Of a stretch of DNA of 64,000 bases, positions 36,872-45,699 are shown piece by piece. The stretch covers positions 62,001 to 126,000 of the forward strand of contig NZ_JACJSD010000015.1 of the NCBI RefSeq assembly GCF_014697615.1. Reading direction: 5' to 3'. The DNA is from Nostoc sp. FACHB-280. Lineage in GTDB: Bacteria; Cyanobacteriota; Cyanobacteriia; Cyanobacteriales; Nostocaceae. Under the pieces are notes generated by a model. The model searched no databases and was not told the DNA's origin. It was given only the letters and a program-made list of their open reading frames with translations. The first letter of the stretch is position 1. Each line of letters starts with the position of its first letter. The position numbers and the translations under genes are program-made.

Positions 36872-37052
36872 TAAGTCTGAAGTTGTAATCATAAAAAGAC
36901 TTTGGAAATCAAAAAATAAACCACTTTTACCTACTCACACAGAATTAATTACATACATTCTTTTCTTGTTCCCTATATCTACAAATGAATCTAATTTTGT
37001 GCAACTACTGATCAAATCTTTTTTGTCTGGTTAAATTAAGAATCTAAAAATT

Positions 37053-39866
37053 ATGTCTGCACTAATTTTTTTAGCGACAATATCACAAATTACTCAGCCA
37101 GTTGCCTTGATTCCCAACTCTTACCAAGTGGCGATGCAAAATGTCACTGCACCTATCACAGAAAATCTGCTATCAGCAAATCCGCAACAAACTTTAGAAC
37201 AGGGAATACAACTTTACCGAACGGAAAAGTTTACCGAAGCTGCTAAATTGCTTCAGCAAGCGGCGGGAGGCTTTCAAGCACAAGCAGATCATCTCAATCA
37301 AGTCTTAGCATTAAATTATCTGGCATTGGCAGAACAGCAAATTGGAGAATTACCCCAAGCGCAAAAAGCGATCGCGGATAGTTTGGCATTATTAAAAATA
37401 GCGGCGCAAAGAAATTCCTACGACTATTTATCAATCCTAGCACAAGCTTGGAACACTCAAGGACAAATACAATTAGCATCAGGACATTCCCAAGAAGCAT
37501 TAACAAGTTGGGAACAAGCAACGGCTATTTATACTAAATTGGGTGATGATGCGGGGAAAATTGGTAGCCAACTGAATCAAACTCAAGCATTACAAGCATT
37601 AGGACTATATCGTCGCGCAAGAATTACCTTAATTCAGGTAAATGAATTACTCGAAAAACAACCAACTTCTCCCCTAAAAGTGGCGGGACTGTTGAATTTA
37701 GGTAATACATTGCGGTTGATGGGTGATTTAACTCAAAAAAATACTCAGGGAAAAGCAATCGAACAACTTGGTTCTTTGCAAGTATTAGAGAAAAGTTTGT
37801 CTCTAGCCACACAAGTATATCCACAATTAATTCCTGAAATTCAGTTGAGTTTAGGAAACACTGCTCAAGCTTTGAGTGTAGGGCAGAATCCTGAAGAAAA
37901 AAGCCAAAAACTTGCCGATGCTTTAGATTATTACACTAAAGCTGCTCTAGCTAAATCACCATTAACTCGGTTACAGGCAAAACTGAATCAAATGCGCTTA
38001 TTAATGGATCAGCAAAAATGGCAGCAAGTCCAAGGCTTATTACCAGAAATTCAGCAACAACTCGATGCTGTACCAGCAAACCGAAAAACTATATATGCGC
38101 GGATTCACTTTGCTCAGAGTTTGACTTGTTTCAAACAACTAACTGAACCTGTAATGGCGGGAATTAATGCTAATTGTCCTAAAAATGAAATATTCGCTGA
38201 TGGGAGTTTCAGTAATGTCAAAAACCTCGAAACTGTGCAATTAACTGGGGCAAATGTGGAATGGAAAGCGATCGCCCAAATGATTGCCAGTGCAGTTGAC
38301 CAAGCTAAAATCCTCAAAGATAGGCGTGCAGAAGCTTATGCTTTAGGCACATTAGGTAATTTATACGAACAAACTCACCAGTGGCAAGAAGCCCAACAAT
38401 TGACTCAGCAGGCTTTAAAATTGGCTGAAGGAATTGGTGCTGCTGATATTGCTTATCGTTGGCATTGGCAATTGGGTAGAATTCTCAAGGCGCAAGATAA
38501 TCCGCGACGTAATGAACAAGGGGCGATCGCAGCTTACACCAAAGCGGTGAATATTCTCAAATTATTGCGGAGTGATTTAGTAGCGATTAACCGCGAAGTC
38601 CAATTCTCCTTTCAAGAAGGAGTCGAACCGGTTTATCGGGAACTTGTGAGTTTATTGCTGCAAAATTCGCCCTATCAAGAAGATTCCGCAGCTAATCAAC
38701 AAAATCTCAAAACTGCCAGGGATGTGATTGAATCACTGCAATTAGCTGAATTAGATAACTTTTTTCGCACAGCTTGTTTAGATGCTAAACCTGTGCAGAT
38801 TGACGAAATTGATCCTAAAGCCGCAGTCATTTATCCGATTATTTTACGCGATCGCTTAGAGGTGATTGTTTCTTTACCTAACAAAGCCCAAAACCAAAAA
38901 CAAAACTTATTATTACGCTCCAAACCTATTCCAGTTTCCCAAACAGAAGTAGAAAAGACTATTCAAGAACTACGAGCCAAATTAGTCACACGTTCAACGC
39001 GAGAATTTTTGCCAATTTCCCAAAAAGTTTATAACTGGTTAATTAAAGATATCGAACCTCAATTACAAGCACACAAAGTAGAAAACCTAGTGTTTGTTTT
39101 AGATGGCGCATTGCGGAGTGTACCAATGGCCGCACTTCATGATGGGAAAGAATATCTGATTCAGAAAGGTTATAATATTGCACTCACACCAGGGTTGCAC
39201 CTACTACCAACTCGTTCCTCAAGTAGAGATAAACCACGCACCATTGCAGCCGGAATCACAGAAGCCATCGGAAACTTTGAAGGATTACCCAGTGTTGAAC
39301 AAGAAATTAACTCTATTAAACAACAAGTACCAGCGCGAGTCTTGCTAGATAGTCAATTTACTAAAATTGCCTTAGAAAAAATAATCAAATCCTTTAATGC
39401 ACCAGTGGTTCATCTTGCAACTCACGGTCAATTTGCTTCTAACGCCGAAGATACCTTTATTTTGACTTGGAAAGATTCGCAAATTAAAGACCTAACCTTA
39501 GTCGGCGATCGCGTTAATGTTAACGAATTAAGTTCATTATTGCAAACCAGAGAGACTAGCCAAAGAAATGCGATCGAGCTATTAGTTTTGAGTGCTTGTC
39601 AAACTGCTACTGGCGATAAACGAGCTGGCTTAGGAATTGCTGGATTTGCATTACGTTCTGGGGCGAGGAGTACATTAGCAACATTATGGAGTGTTGATGA
39701 TCAAGGCACTGCCATGATTATGGGAGAGTTTTATAAACAGTTTGCTAATACCAAAGAGACTAAAGCAGAAGCTTTAAGACGCGCTCAACTTCTACTTTTA
39801 GCAGACCCTAATTATAGGCATCCTTTTTATTGGTCTCCTTATGTTCTAGTAGGTAATTGGTTATAA
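37053..39866 (+). CDS. TPR-CHAT (caspase-like) protein
   Basis: The 937-residue protein has many TPR-like helices (about 50-560, e.g. AEAYALGTLGNLYEQTHQWQ), then a CHAT peptidase domain (about 670-937). The predicted catalytic dyad is intact: His791 in LATHGQF and Cys849 in LSACQTATGD, in clan CD (caspase/separase-like). ALRSGARSTLATLWSVDD and PYYW-like FYWSPYVLVGNWL close the domain. The N-terminus has a short hydrophobic start, possibly a signal. CHAT proteins act in processing or cell-death-like pathways in bacteria. It probably shares a transcript with the TpsB gene upstream. Confidence 0.92.
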   Translation: MSALIFLATISQITQPVALIPNSYQVAMQNVTAPITENLLSANPQQTLEQGIQLYRTEKFTEAAKLLQQAAGGFQAQADHLNQVLALNYLALAEQQIGELPQAQKAIADSLALLKIAAQRNSYDYLSILAQAWNTQGQIQLASGHSQEALTSWEQATAIYTKLGDDAGKIGSQLNQTQALQALGLYRRARITLIQVNELLEKQPTSPLKVAGLLNLGNTLRLMGDLTQKNTQGKAIEQLGSLQVLEKSLSLATQVYPQLIPEIQLSLGNTAQALSVGQNPEEKSQKLADALDYYTKAALAKSPLTRLQAKLNQMRLLMDQQKWQQVQGLLPEIQQQLDAVPANRKTIYARIHFAQSLTCFKQLTEPVMAGINANCPKNEIFADGSFSNVKNLETVQLTGANVEWKAIAQMIASAVDQAKILKDRRAEAYALGTLGNLYEQTHQWQEAQQLTQQALKLAEGIGAADIAYRWHWQLGRILKAQDNPRRNEQGAIAAYTKAVNILKLLRSDLVAINREVQFSFQEGVEPVYRELVSLLLQNSPYQEDSAANQQNLKTARDVIESLQLAELDNFFRTACLDAKPVQIDEIDPKAAVIYPIILRDRLEVIVSLPNKAQNQKQNLLLRSKPIPVSQTEVEKTIQELRAKLVTRSTREFLPISQKVYNWLIKDIEPQLQAHKVENLVFVLDGALRSVPMAALHDGKEYLIQKGYNIALTPGLHLLPTRSSSRDKPRTIAAGITEAIGNFEGLPSVEQEINSIKQQVPARVLLDSQFTKIALEKIIKSFNAPVVHLATHGQFASNAEDTFILTWKDSQIKDLTLVGDRVNVNELSSLLQTRETSQRNAIELLVLSACQTATGDKRAGLGIAGFALRSGARSTLATLWSVDDQGTAMIMGEFYKQFANTKETKAEALRRAQLLLLADPNYRHPFYWSPYVLVGNWL

Positions 39867-39897
39867 ATCAATACAGTTAAGCTAATATTTTCATCTG

Positions 39898-39923
39898 TAG
39901 AGACGTTGTATACAATATCTCTA
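39898..39923. repeat. Dispersed TAGAGACGTT palindrome, copy 3
   Basis: TAGAGACGTTGTA is followed by TACAATATCTCTA, the inverse with two mismatches. It lies 31 bases after the CHAT gene, where it may act as a hairpin at the transcript end (followed by ATTTTTCC). Confidence 0.65.
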
Positions 39924-40086
39924 ATTTTTCCTTAATTTTAATTATGAGGATTTTCCTATTTCCTTTGAATTCTGACTCCTGAATTATTCTCTTTGGCTGG
40001 GCTACATCTGTCTTGAGTAGGGTTAAACCAGAAATAGGTGTTTGATAAGGTGACTAATGGCAACATAAATCACAAGTAAATTCGTT

Positions 40087-40578
40087 ATGACCTATACTCA
40101 AACTAGTGACCCCACCATTCGTAAATATGTTGAATCTTGGCGGAAATTAGATGTAGATGAACAACTAGGTTTGTTCTGGTTTATCTATAAAGAAATGGGT
40201 AATTCTGTTACTCCGGCGGCTCCTGCTGCTAGTACTGTTTCTCCAGAAATTGCCGAAGGTTTATTTAATCAAGTGAAAGAATTAAGTCACGAAGAACAAC
40301 TACAAGTTCAGCGAGACTTAATTAATAAAGCAGATACTCAAATTGGCAGAGAATATGGTTCTTTAGGAGATACTACCAAATTACTATTTTGGTATCGTCT
40401 CTCTCAAGGGATGGATAGTAATGTAATTATTCCTGTACCTGCTGGTTATCGTCTTTCTTCAGAAGCAGAAAATTTGTTGCAGCAAGTTAAAGAATTAGCT
40501 TTTGAACAGCAAATTAATCTTTTCCGCGACTATGTTTCTCCAATGGGTGCTGAACCTAAAGCTGGCGCTGAAATTTAA
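40087..40578 (+). CDS. Helical carotenoid protein (OCP N-terminal domain homologue)
   Basis: The 163-residue all-helical protein matches the N-terminal carotenoid-binding domain of the orange carotenoid protein and lacks the C-terminal NTF2-like domain. Aromatic residues expected to hold the carotenoid are in place: Trp31 and Tyr34 in FWFIYKEMG, and Trp102 in LLFWYRLSQGMD. HCPs quench singlet oxygen, and some quench phycobilisomes. Nostocales usually have several paralogues; which subtype this is cannot be told by eye. It is monocistronic, with a strong terminator at 40756-40789. Confidence 0.92.
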   Translation: MTYTQTSDPTIRKYVESWRKLDVDEQLGLFWFIYKEMGNSVTPAAPAASTVSPEIAEGLFNQVKELSHEEQLQVQRDLINKADTQIGREYGSLGDTTKLLFWYRLSQGMDSNVIIPVPAGYRLSSEAENLLQQVKELAFEQQINLFRDYVSPMGAEPKAGAEI

Positions 40579-40755
40579 TTGTTAAGATATTGAGCTACAG
40601 TGAGTAAGGCTGTAGCTTAATATTCAATAATCATTTTGTGACTAAGCTTATTTGATTTATCAACATTTCTTTCTTGTCTACGTGTCTTTATTGTCCCCTT
40701 GTCTTTTTTATCCACACCTCAAATAAGACTGCTATAGCAATTTTTAGTCATAGAT

Positions 40756-40789
40756 AAACACAGAGTAAATATAATTTTACTCTGTGTTT
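40756..40789 (+). terminator. Intrinsic terminator downstream of the helical carotenoid protein gene
   Basis: AAACACAGAGTAAA (40756-40769) pairs over 14 perfect bases with TTTACTCTGTGTTT (40776-40789), with a 6-base loop (TATAAT) and a T-rich tail (TTTGTT). It is nearly symmetric, so it could also act on minus-strand transcripts. Confidence 0.75.
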
Positions 40790-40952
40790 TTGTTGGTTGC
40801 TCATTAGGATAGTTGCACCCTAAATTCGTAACGCCCTTGGCTTTATATTTATAAATATAAATGGTATTTCCCTCAGTTACATCTATCTGACGAGTGGTTG
40901 AAAAATTTTGAATTATGCACATCAGTTTATCCATAATTGCAATTACAACAAA

Positions 40953-41010
40953 AAAGTAAAACCCTAGGGCTGGGAATCCCTAGGGCTGATAACCTGACCA
41001 CCTTTACTTT
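40953..41010. other. Structured element: nested inverted repeats around CCCTAGGG
   Basis: The outer arms AAAGTAAA (40953-40960) and TTTACTTT (41003-41010) are exact inverses. They enclose two CCCTAGGG octamers (40962-40969, 40978-40985), each self-complementary and able to pair with the other. It could be an RNA fold, a terminator of an antisense transcript, or a small repeat. No gene is attached. Confidence 0.45.
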
Positions 41011-41347
41011 ATTTATAATTGATGCAAAATTAAAGTGAATGTTTACAATAGACTTAAATATTTGGCTTATGTCTGGCAAAATTTTATAAAAAATATTATT
41101 GATATGATATTATTACTCAATAAAAATGATGATATACGTATTTTGTAGATAATAAAGCTAATAATATTAGCCAAAATTATATTCTTTCTGCTTTAATGAC
41201 CGTTAAGAATGAAAATTTAAAGATAAAACTTCTGAATATATGTCTAGATATATAGCTTAAAAAGCTTGATTTTTAATGATAAATCAGGAAAAATAAAAGC
41301 ATCATGATACATGATTGTAGCCAATTACAGTGACAGAAAGCCTAACC

Positions 41348-41379
41348 AAAGTCCGCAAGTGCGGACTTTTTATTTTTTA
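41348..41379 (+). terminator. Free-standing intrinsic terminator
   Basis: AAAGTCCGC (41348-41356) pairs with GCGGACTTT (41361-41369) around the loop AAGT, followed by a T-rich tail (TTATTTTTT). It has textbook form, but the nearest upstream gene ends 770 bases away, at 40578, and already has its own terminator. It may end a small RNA. Confidence 0.75.
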
Positions 41380-41624
41380 TTTAGTATGTTTAGTAACGCA
41401 CCAAAAACTTTGCGGTAGATGCCGTACTCTCGCCGATAAAACATCCTACTTAATTACTTTAATTAACCGCAGATGGACATAGATAAATCTGTACATCAGC
41501 AGGTTAAGAAAGGCTTGAGCAATTCTAAATGATTGACAAACATCTCACTCCCTTGTCTACCGTGTCTCCCTTGTCTCTTTTGTCAGTATGATAAAAAGCT
41601 ATTAGCGATTTGCAAGTAATTTTT

Positions 41625-42809
41625 ATGACAAATTTTCTCCAGCCGCCAAGATTGCGTATTGGTGAGGAAGATAGTGAAGAAGAAAGACGCGCCACTTGGC
41701 TGGAACTGTTTTATGATTTGGTATTTGTGGTTGCAGTGTCGCAGGTAGCACATAATCTTAAGGAAGATATTTCGCTGTCGGGGTTCCTGGGATTTGTGGT
41801 TTTGTTTATCCCGATTTGGTGGTCATGGATTGGGACGACGTTTTATGCTAACCGCTTTGATAGCGATGATGTGATTCATCGGTTGTTGGTTGGGGTACAA
41901 ATGTTAACGGCGGCGGGGATGGCTGTGAATATTCATCATGGCTTGGGAGAAAGTTCGCCGGGTTTTGCTTTAGCTTATGCACTTGGTCGGGCTGTGTTGG
42001 TGGCGGAGTATGTGCGGGCGGGGATACATATTCCGTCGGCGCGTCCGTTAACAACTCGCTACGCCATTGGTTTTGCGATCGCATCTTTGATTTGGTTAAG
42101 TTCGGCTTTTGTTCCTGTTCCTTGGCGATTTGCACTTTGGGGCGTGGGAATTGCGATTGATTTTGGTACACCAATAACCGCACGCAAACATCAAGTTGGC
42201 TTGCTACCTCACGCTTCTCATTTACCAGAACGTTTTGGATTGTTCACAATTATTGTGTTGGGAGAAGCGATTATTGCGGTGGTGGAAGGTGTCTCACAAC
42301 AAAAATGGCAGGTGTTGACGGTAATTTCTGCCATTTTTGGGCTGATGATTGCTTTTAGTTGGTGGTGGGTTTATTTTGACAATTTAGGTGGGACACCCAT
42401 TGAAACTGCACGCACTCAAGGAAAAGTTGGGACTGTTAACATTTGGCTTTACACCCATTTACCATTAGTAATTGGGATTGCGGCTACTGGTGTTGGTGTC
42501 GAAAAAATCTTGGTAAGTCCACCAACTTTAGCGTTACCAGATGCCCAAAGATGGTTGATTTGTGGTGCAGTAGCATTATGCTCGTTAGCTGTGGGTATTC
42601 TGCACCGCTATGGCGTGATTCGATATTGTAAGATTCGTTCGTTGTATCGCTTGGTTGGTGCAGTTGTGCTACTAGCGATCGCATTTTTTGGCAAAGGTTT
42701 ATTACCAATCTTCGTCATCGCCTTAGTAGCTGTAGTTTCTGCTGTCCAAGTTATTCAAGATATTTCTCAAAGTCGTCCAAATACTCGCTTGGCTGATCCT
42801 GAAATTTAA
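41625..42809 (+). CDS. Low-temperature requirement protein A (LtrA) family membrane protein
   Basis: The start ATG 41625 (MTNFLQPPRLR) gives 394 residues; a TTG 15 bases earlier is less likely. The protein is strongly hydrophobic with about ten predicted transmembrane segments. The LtrA signature is present: the N-terminal cytoplasmic EERRATWLELFYDLVFVVAVSQVAHNL, then LPERFGLFTIIVLGEAIIAVVEG, and FSWWWVYFDN. LtrA was first linked with growth at low temperature in Listeria, but the transported or sensed substrate remains unknown. The gene stands alone with a dispersed repeat after it. Confidence 0.88.
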   Translation: MTNFLQPPRLRIGEEDSEEERRATWLELFYDLVFVVAVSQVAHNLKEDISLSGFLGFVVLFIPIWWSWIGTTFYANRFDSDDVIHRLLVGVQMLTAAGMAVNIHHGLGESSPGFALAYALGRAVLVAEYVRAGIHIPSARPLTTRYAIGFAIASLIWLSSAFVPVPWRFALWGVGIAIDFGTPITARKHQVGLLPHASHLPERFGLFTIIVLGEAIIAVVEGVSQQKWQVLTVISAIFGLMIAFSWWWVYFDNLGGTPIETARTQGKVGTVNIWLYTHLPLVIGIAATGVGVEKILVSPPTLALPDAQRWLICGAVALCSLAVGILHRYGVIRYCKIRSLYRLVGAVVLLAIAFFGKGLLPIFVIALVAVVSAVQVIQDISQSRPNTRLADPEI

Positions 42810-42855
42810 GTTTCTGAATACATATCTTGCACCAGGCGACTGGAAGTCGCGGCTA

Positions 42856-42958
42856 CACAGGCCAAATCCGCCTACGCGGGTTAAGAACCTTGATTGTCTA
42901 TTAGTCCGCGCAGGCGGACTTTGTTTGTATAGCCGCGATTTCTAATCGCTAGGGCTAG
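42856..42958. repeat. Small palindromic repeat element (copy B)
   Basis: It contains GTCCGCGCAGGCGGAC (42904-42919), a hairpin with the same loop as copy A at 241-258, followed by the same TTTGTATAGCC. Flanking inverted pieces occur (CCGCCTACGCGGGTT, 42888-42902; GCGATTTCTAATCGC, 42934-42948). It lies in the gap between the convergent LtrA and secreted-protein genes. Confidence 0.55.
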
Positions 42959-43021
42959 GTGCAAGCTATATATATATGGGCTTCTTAATTAATTTCAAAC
43001 TTAACACTTCACATTTGTTTC

Positions 43022-43513
43022 TTAATCTGCGATCGCCCAACGCACATAAGGACGAAACGCGGCTACAGTTTTGTAAGTAATTAGCTGTCCTGGTGCGTTG
43101 ATTTTTCGCAAATCTACACGGAAATATGCCTTTTTATTTTTAAACTGCACATTATAAAAAGGATATTCCTGTCCTTGAGTTTGACCAACACAATTAGCAT
43201 AATTACTGCGTAAAGGCGAAACAAACTCAACAAACAGCTTATTATTAGATGCGACTAATTGAGTTGTATCGGCAAAATCTCTAGTCTCTGCAATTACAGT
43301 ATGTTCTGCACCACCTTCATAAGGTAATATTAACCACCACAAACCAACTGTCTGCGGGCAAGTTCCGCTAGTACGTTGCACTTTTAATTGTACATTGGGT
43401 TCAGATAGTGGACTCTGTGAAGGTTGTGCTTGCGCTGTAGAGGCGATCGCTCCTACTGTAACTAAAGGGCATAAAATACCAGCTAAAATTGTCAACTTTG
43501 CCAACTTATTCAT
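43022..43513 (-). CDS. Conserved secreted protein of unknown function
   Basis: The 163-residue protein has a clear signal peptide (LAKLTILAGILCPLVTVGAIAST-AQA, about 3-29). The mature part is a likely beta-rich domain with two Cys (TCPQTVG, ANCVGQ) that could form a disulfide. Other strands include FVEFVSPLRSNY and YFRVDLRK. I do not recognise a named family. It converges with LtrA across a 212-base gap containing a dispersed repeat. It is divergent from the next channel-like gene. Confidence 0.65.
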   Translation of the reverse strand: MNKLAKLTILAGILCPLVTVGAIASTAQAQPSQSPLSEPNVQLKVQRTSGTCPQTVGLWWLILPYEGGAEHTVIAETRDFADTTQLVASNNKLFVEFVSPLRSNYANCVGQTQGQEYPFYNVQFKNKKAYFRVDLRKINAPGQLITYKTVAAFRPYVRWAIAD

Positions 43514-43695
43514 AACTCAAAATGTTCATTATACTAACTATTCTTCATAAATTGACTCGGTAAATGTCGCAAAAGTGCCTAATTAATTTTATTTATCGCT
43601 AACGTGTTTTCAGTTACAGTTACATCCTCAAAAACAACGTCACAATATGGTTAATTACGAATTACAAATTACGCAATCATACTACCTGCTGTCTC

Positions 43696-45384
43696 ATGAA
43701 ACCTCGAATCATTGTTTGTGGCTTAGGGCGTACAGGATATAAAATTTTTCGTCTGCTGAGACAGCAGGGCGCATTAGTTGTTGGTATTCATCACAAACCA
43801 ATTGCCGGCGAATGTTCACAAGATATTATTATTGGTAATTTACACGCGGCGACAACTTTGACGGCGGCGGGAATTCAGCAAGCACATACTTTGGTAATTA
43901 CAGCGTCGGAAGACACCTTAAATTTATCAATTATGATGCAAGCGCGAGTGTTAAATCCGCGCATTCGTATTATTAACCGCTTTTATAATACAAACTTAGG
44001 TGAAAGGTTAGATCAAACTCTGCCAGAACATTTAAGTATGAGTGTTGTAGGATTAGCCGCACCATTATTTACCTTTGCAGCTTTAGGAAATCAAGCCATA
44101 GGGCAAATCAAATTATTTGACCAAACTTGGCCTGTTCAAGAAGAATACATTGATGAAAATCATCCTTGGTTGGGGCGGAATTTAAGTGATTTGTGGGAAG
44201 AACCCACAAGAATATTAATTTATTATCTACCCGTACAGGGGGAAATGAATTTAATTGATGGGGTGCTATCTGGACAAGAATTACAAGTAGGCGATCGCAT
44301 AATTGTCGCAACTCAACCGCGCATTCGTTCTACCCGCAGATCGTTAATTAAAAAAGTCTTGAAAGTTTGTACCAGTTTGCGTCAGTTTCAGCAACATGGT
44401 CAATCGGTAGTCGTGGGTGCGCTAGTCTTAATAGCAATTATAGCGATCGCCACACTCACATATATGTCTACAGAACTAAGTTTATCTGTAGTCGATGCTC
44501 TGTATTTTTCTGTGGGGATGATTACTGGCGCAGGCGGTAATGATAAAGTTGTCGAAAATGCCCCCAACAGCATTAAATTATTCACGATTGTGATTATGCT
44601 GATTGGTGCAGTGGTGATTGGTATTTGGTATGCGATGTTAACCGACTTTGTGTTAGGTAGCCGCTTTAAACAATTTTGGGACGCAGCTAGAATTCCCCAA
44701 CGCCATCATTATATTATTTGTGGTTTAAATGGCATTGGCAGCAAAATTGTCCAGCAACTTCATACAAGTGGCTATGAAGTCATTGTGATTGAAACTGACT
44801 CAAATAATAAATACGTTAACTCGGTGCGACGTTTAGGAATTCCAGTCATTCAAGGTGATGCTAGTTTCCGCACGATTTTGCAAACCAGTAACGTAACTAC
44901 GGCGGCGGCGGTATTAGCTGTCACTAACAACGATGCAACTAACCTAGAAATTGCCCTCAAAACCAAAGGTTTAGCCCCAAAAATACCCGTAATTGTTCAT
45001 TATGCTGACCCTGACTTTGCTAGGATGGCACAACAAGTATTTGATTTTGAAGCCGTCCTCAGTCCCGCAGAACTAGCCGCGCCAGCCTTCGCCGCCGCCG
45101 CTTTAGGGGGACGCATCCTCGGTAATGGTATTACCGCCGATAAACTATGGGTAGCCTTTGCCACATTAATTACAGCATCACATCCCTTTTGCGGTCAATT
45201 GGTAAAAGAAATCGCCATATCTGCTGACTTTGTACCGTTATATGTCGAAAGCAACAGCCAACGTGTTCAAGGTTGGGAACTACTTACAACACAATTAGAC
45301 GAGGGAGATATTCTATATTTAACAATGCCAGCAAATCGTTTATATCAACTGTGGCGGGAAGATAAAATATCACAGAAGAGTTAG
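43696..45384 (+). CDS. Potassium-channel-like protein with two NAD-binding (RCK/TrkA-N) domains and abnormal filter
   Basis: The 562-residue protein has an N-terminal Rossmann RCK domain (GLGRTG, residues 9-14) and a central two-helix pore (TM1 about 237-258, pore loop about 265-284, TM2 about 290-313). A second RCK domain (Arg336 onward, GLNGIG 343-348) follows. The pore is recognisable from SVVDALYFSVGMITGAGGND. The selectivity filter expected as T-x-GYGD reads TGAGGND (277-283), so the tyrosine is missing and the motif is shifted. Either the pore is non-selective or inactive, or it conducts another ion. The gene is isolated, followed by HIP1-rich tandem repeats. Confidence 0.85.
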   Translation: MKPRIIVCGLGRTGYKIFRLLRQQGALVVGIHHKPIAGECSQDIIIGNLHAATTLTAAGIQQAHTLVITASEDTLNLSIMMQARVLNPRIRIINRFYNTNLGERLDQTLPEHLSMSVVGLAAPLFTFAALGNQAIGQIKLFDQTWPVQEEYIDENHPWLGRNLSDLWEEPTRILIYYLPVQGEMNLIDGVLSGQELQVGDRIIVATQPRIRSTRRSLIKKVLKVCTSLRQFQQHGQSVVVGALVLIAIIAIATLTYMSTELSLSVVDALYFSVGMITGAGGNDKVVENAPNSIKLFTIVIMLIGAVVIGIWYAMLTDFVLGSRFKQFWDAARIPQRHHYIICGLNGIGSKIVQQLHTSGYEVIVIETDSNNKYVNSVRRLGIPVIQGDASFRTILQTSNVTTAAAVLAVTNNDATNLEIALKTKGLAPKIPVIVHYADPDFARMAQQVFDFEAVLSPAELAAPAFAAAALGGRILGNGITADKLWVAFATLITASHPFCGQLVKEIAISADFVPLYVESNSQRVQGWELLTTQLDEGDILYLTMPANRLYQLWREDKISQKS

Positions 45385-45439
45385 TAGAAGAAAGGGTGTA
45401 TGGGGTGTGAGGATGTGAGGGTGTAAAAGTTAAAGAATT

Positions 45440-45637
45440 GCGATCGCTCACATTGCAATTGTGACGGTTGAAAGATGAAATGCGATCGCTCTCATTTTGA
45501 TTGTGATGGTTGAAAGATGAAATGCGATCGCTCTCATTTTGATTGTGATGGTTGAAAGATGAAATGCGATCGCTCTCATTTTGATTGTGATGGTTAAAAG
45601 ATGAAATGCGATCGCTCTCGTTGTGATTGTGGCTGTG
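45440..45637. repeat. 42-bp HIP1-containing tandem repeat (about 4.7 copies)
   Basis: Units start at 45440, 45482, 45524, 45566 and 45608 (partial). Each begins with GCGATCGCTC; units 2 and 3 are identical and the others differ by a few bases. Each full unit begins with the HIP1 octamer and contains GATTGTGATGGTT. The repeats lie between the channel gene and two small genes. Confidence 0.9.
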
Positions 45638-45699
45638 AAAATATAAATTGTAGTTGCATTTGATATGCTACTGAAGAAAGAACAAATTCAAAATTACTT

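Larger units (their letters stand above)
40579..41624. other. Long intergenic region with three hairpins
   Basis: About 1.05 kb without a supported gene. It holds a terminator at 40756-40789, a structured segment at 40953-41010, a free-standing terminator at 41348-41379, part of the ATAGCAAT repeat (40728-40743) and a C/T heptamer tract near 41548-41580. The middle (41040-41340) is very AT-rich. Confidence 0.5.

Noticed and set aside
40719-40934. 71-residue minus-strand open frame
   Set aside because: It runs through the terminator hairpin of the carotenoid protein gene and has no homologue-like features.
45440-45637. Repeat array resembling a CRISPR
   Set aside because: Units are directly joined with no unique spacers, are not palindromic in CRISPR style, and no cas gene is present.
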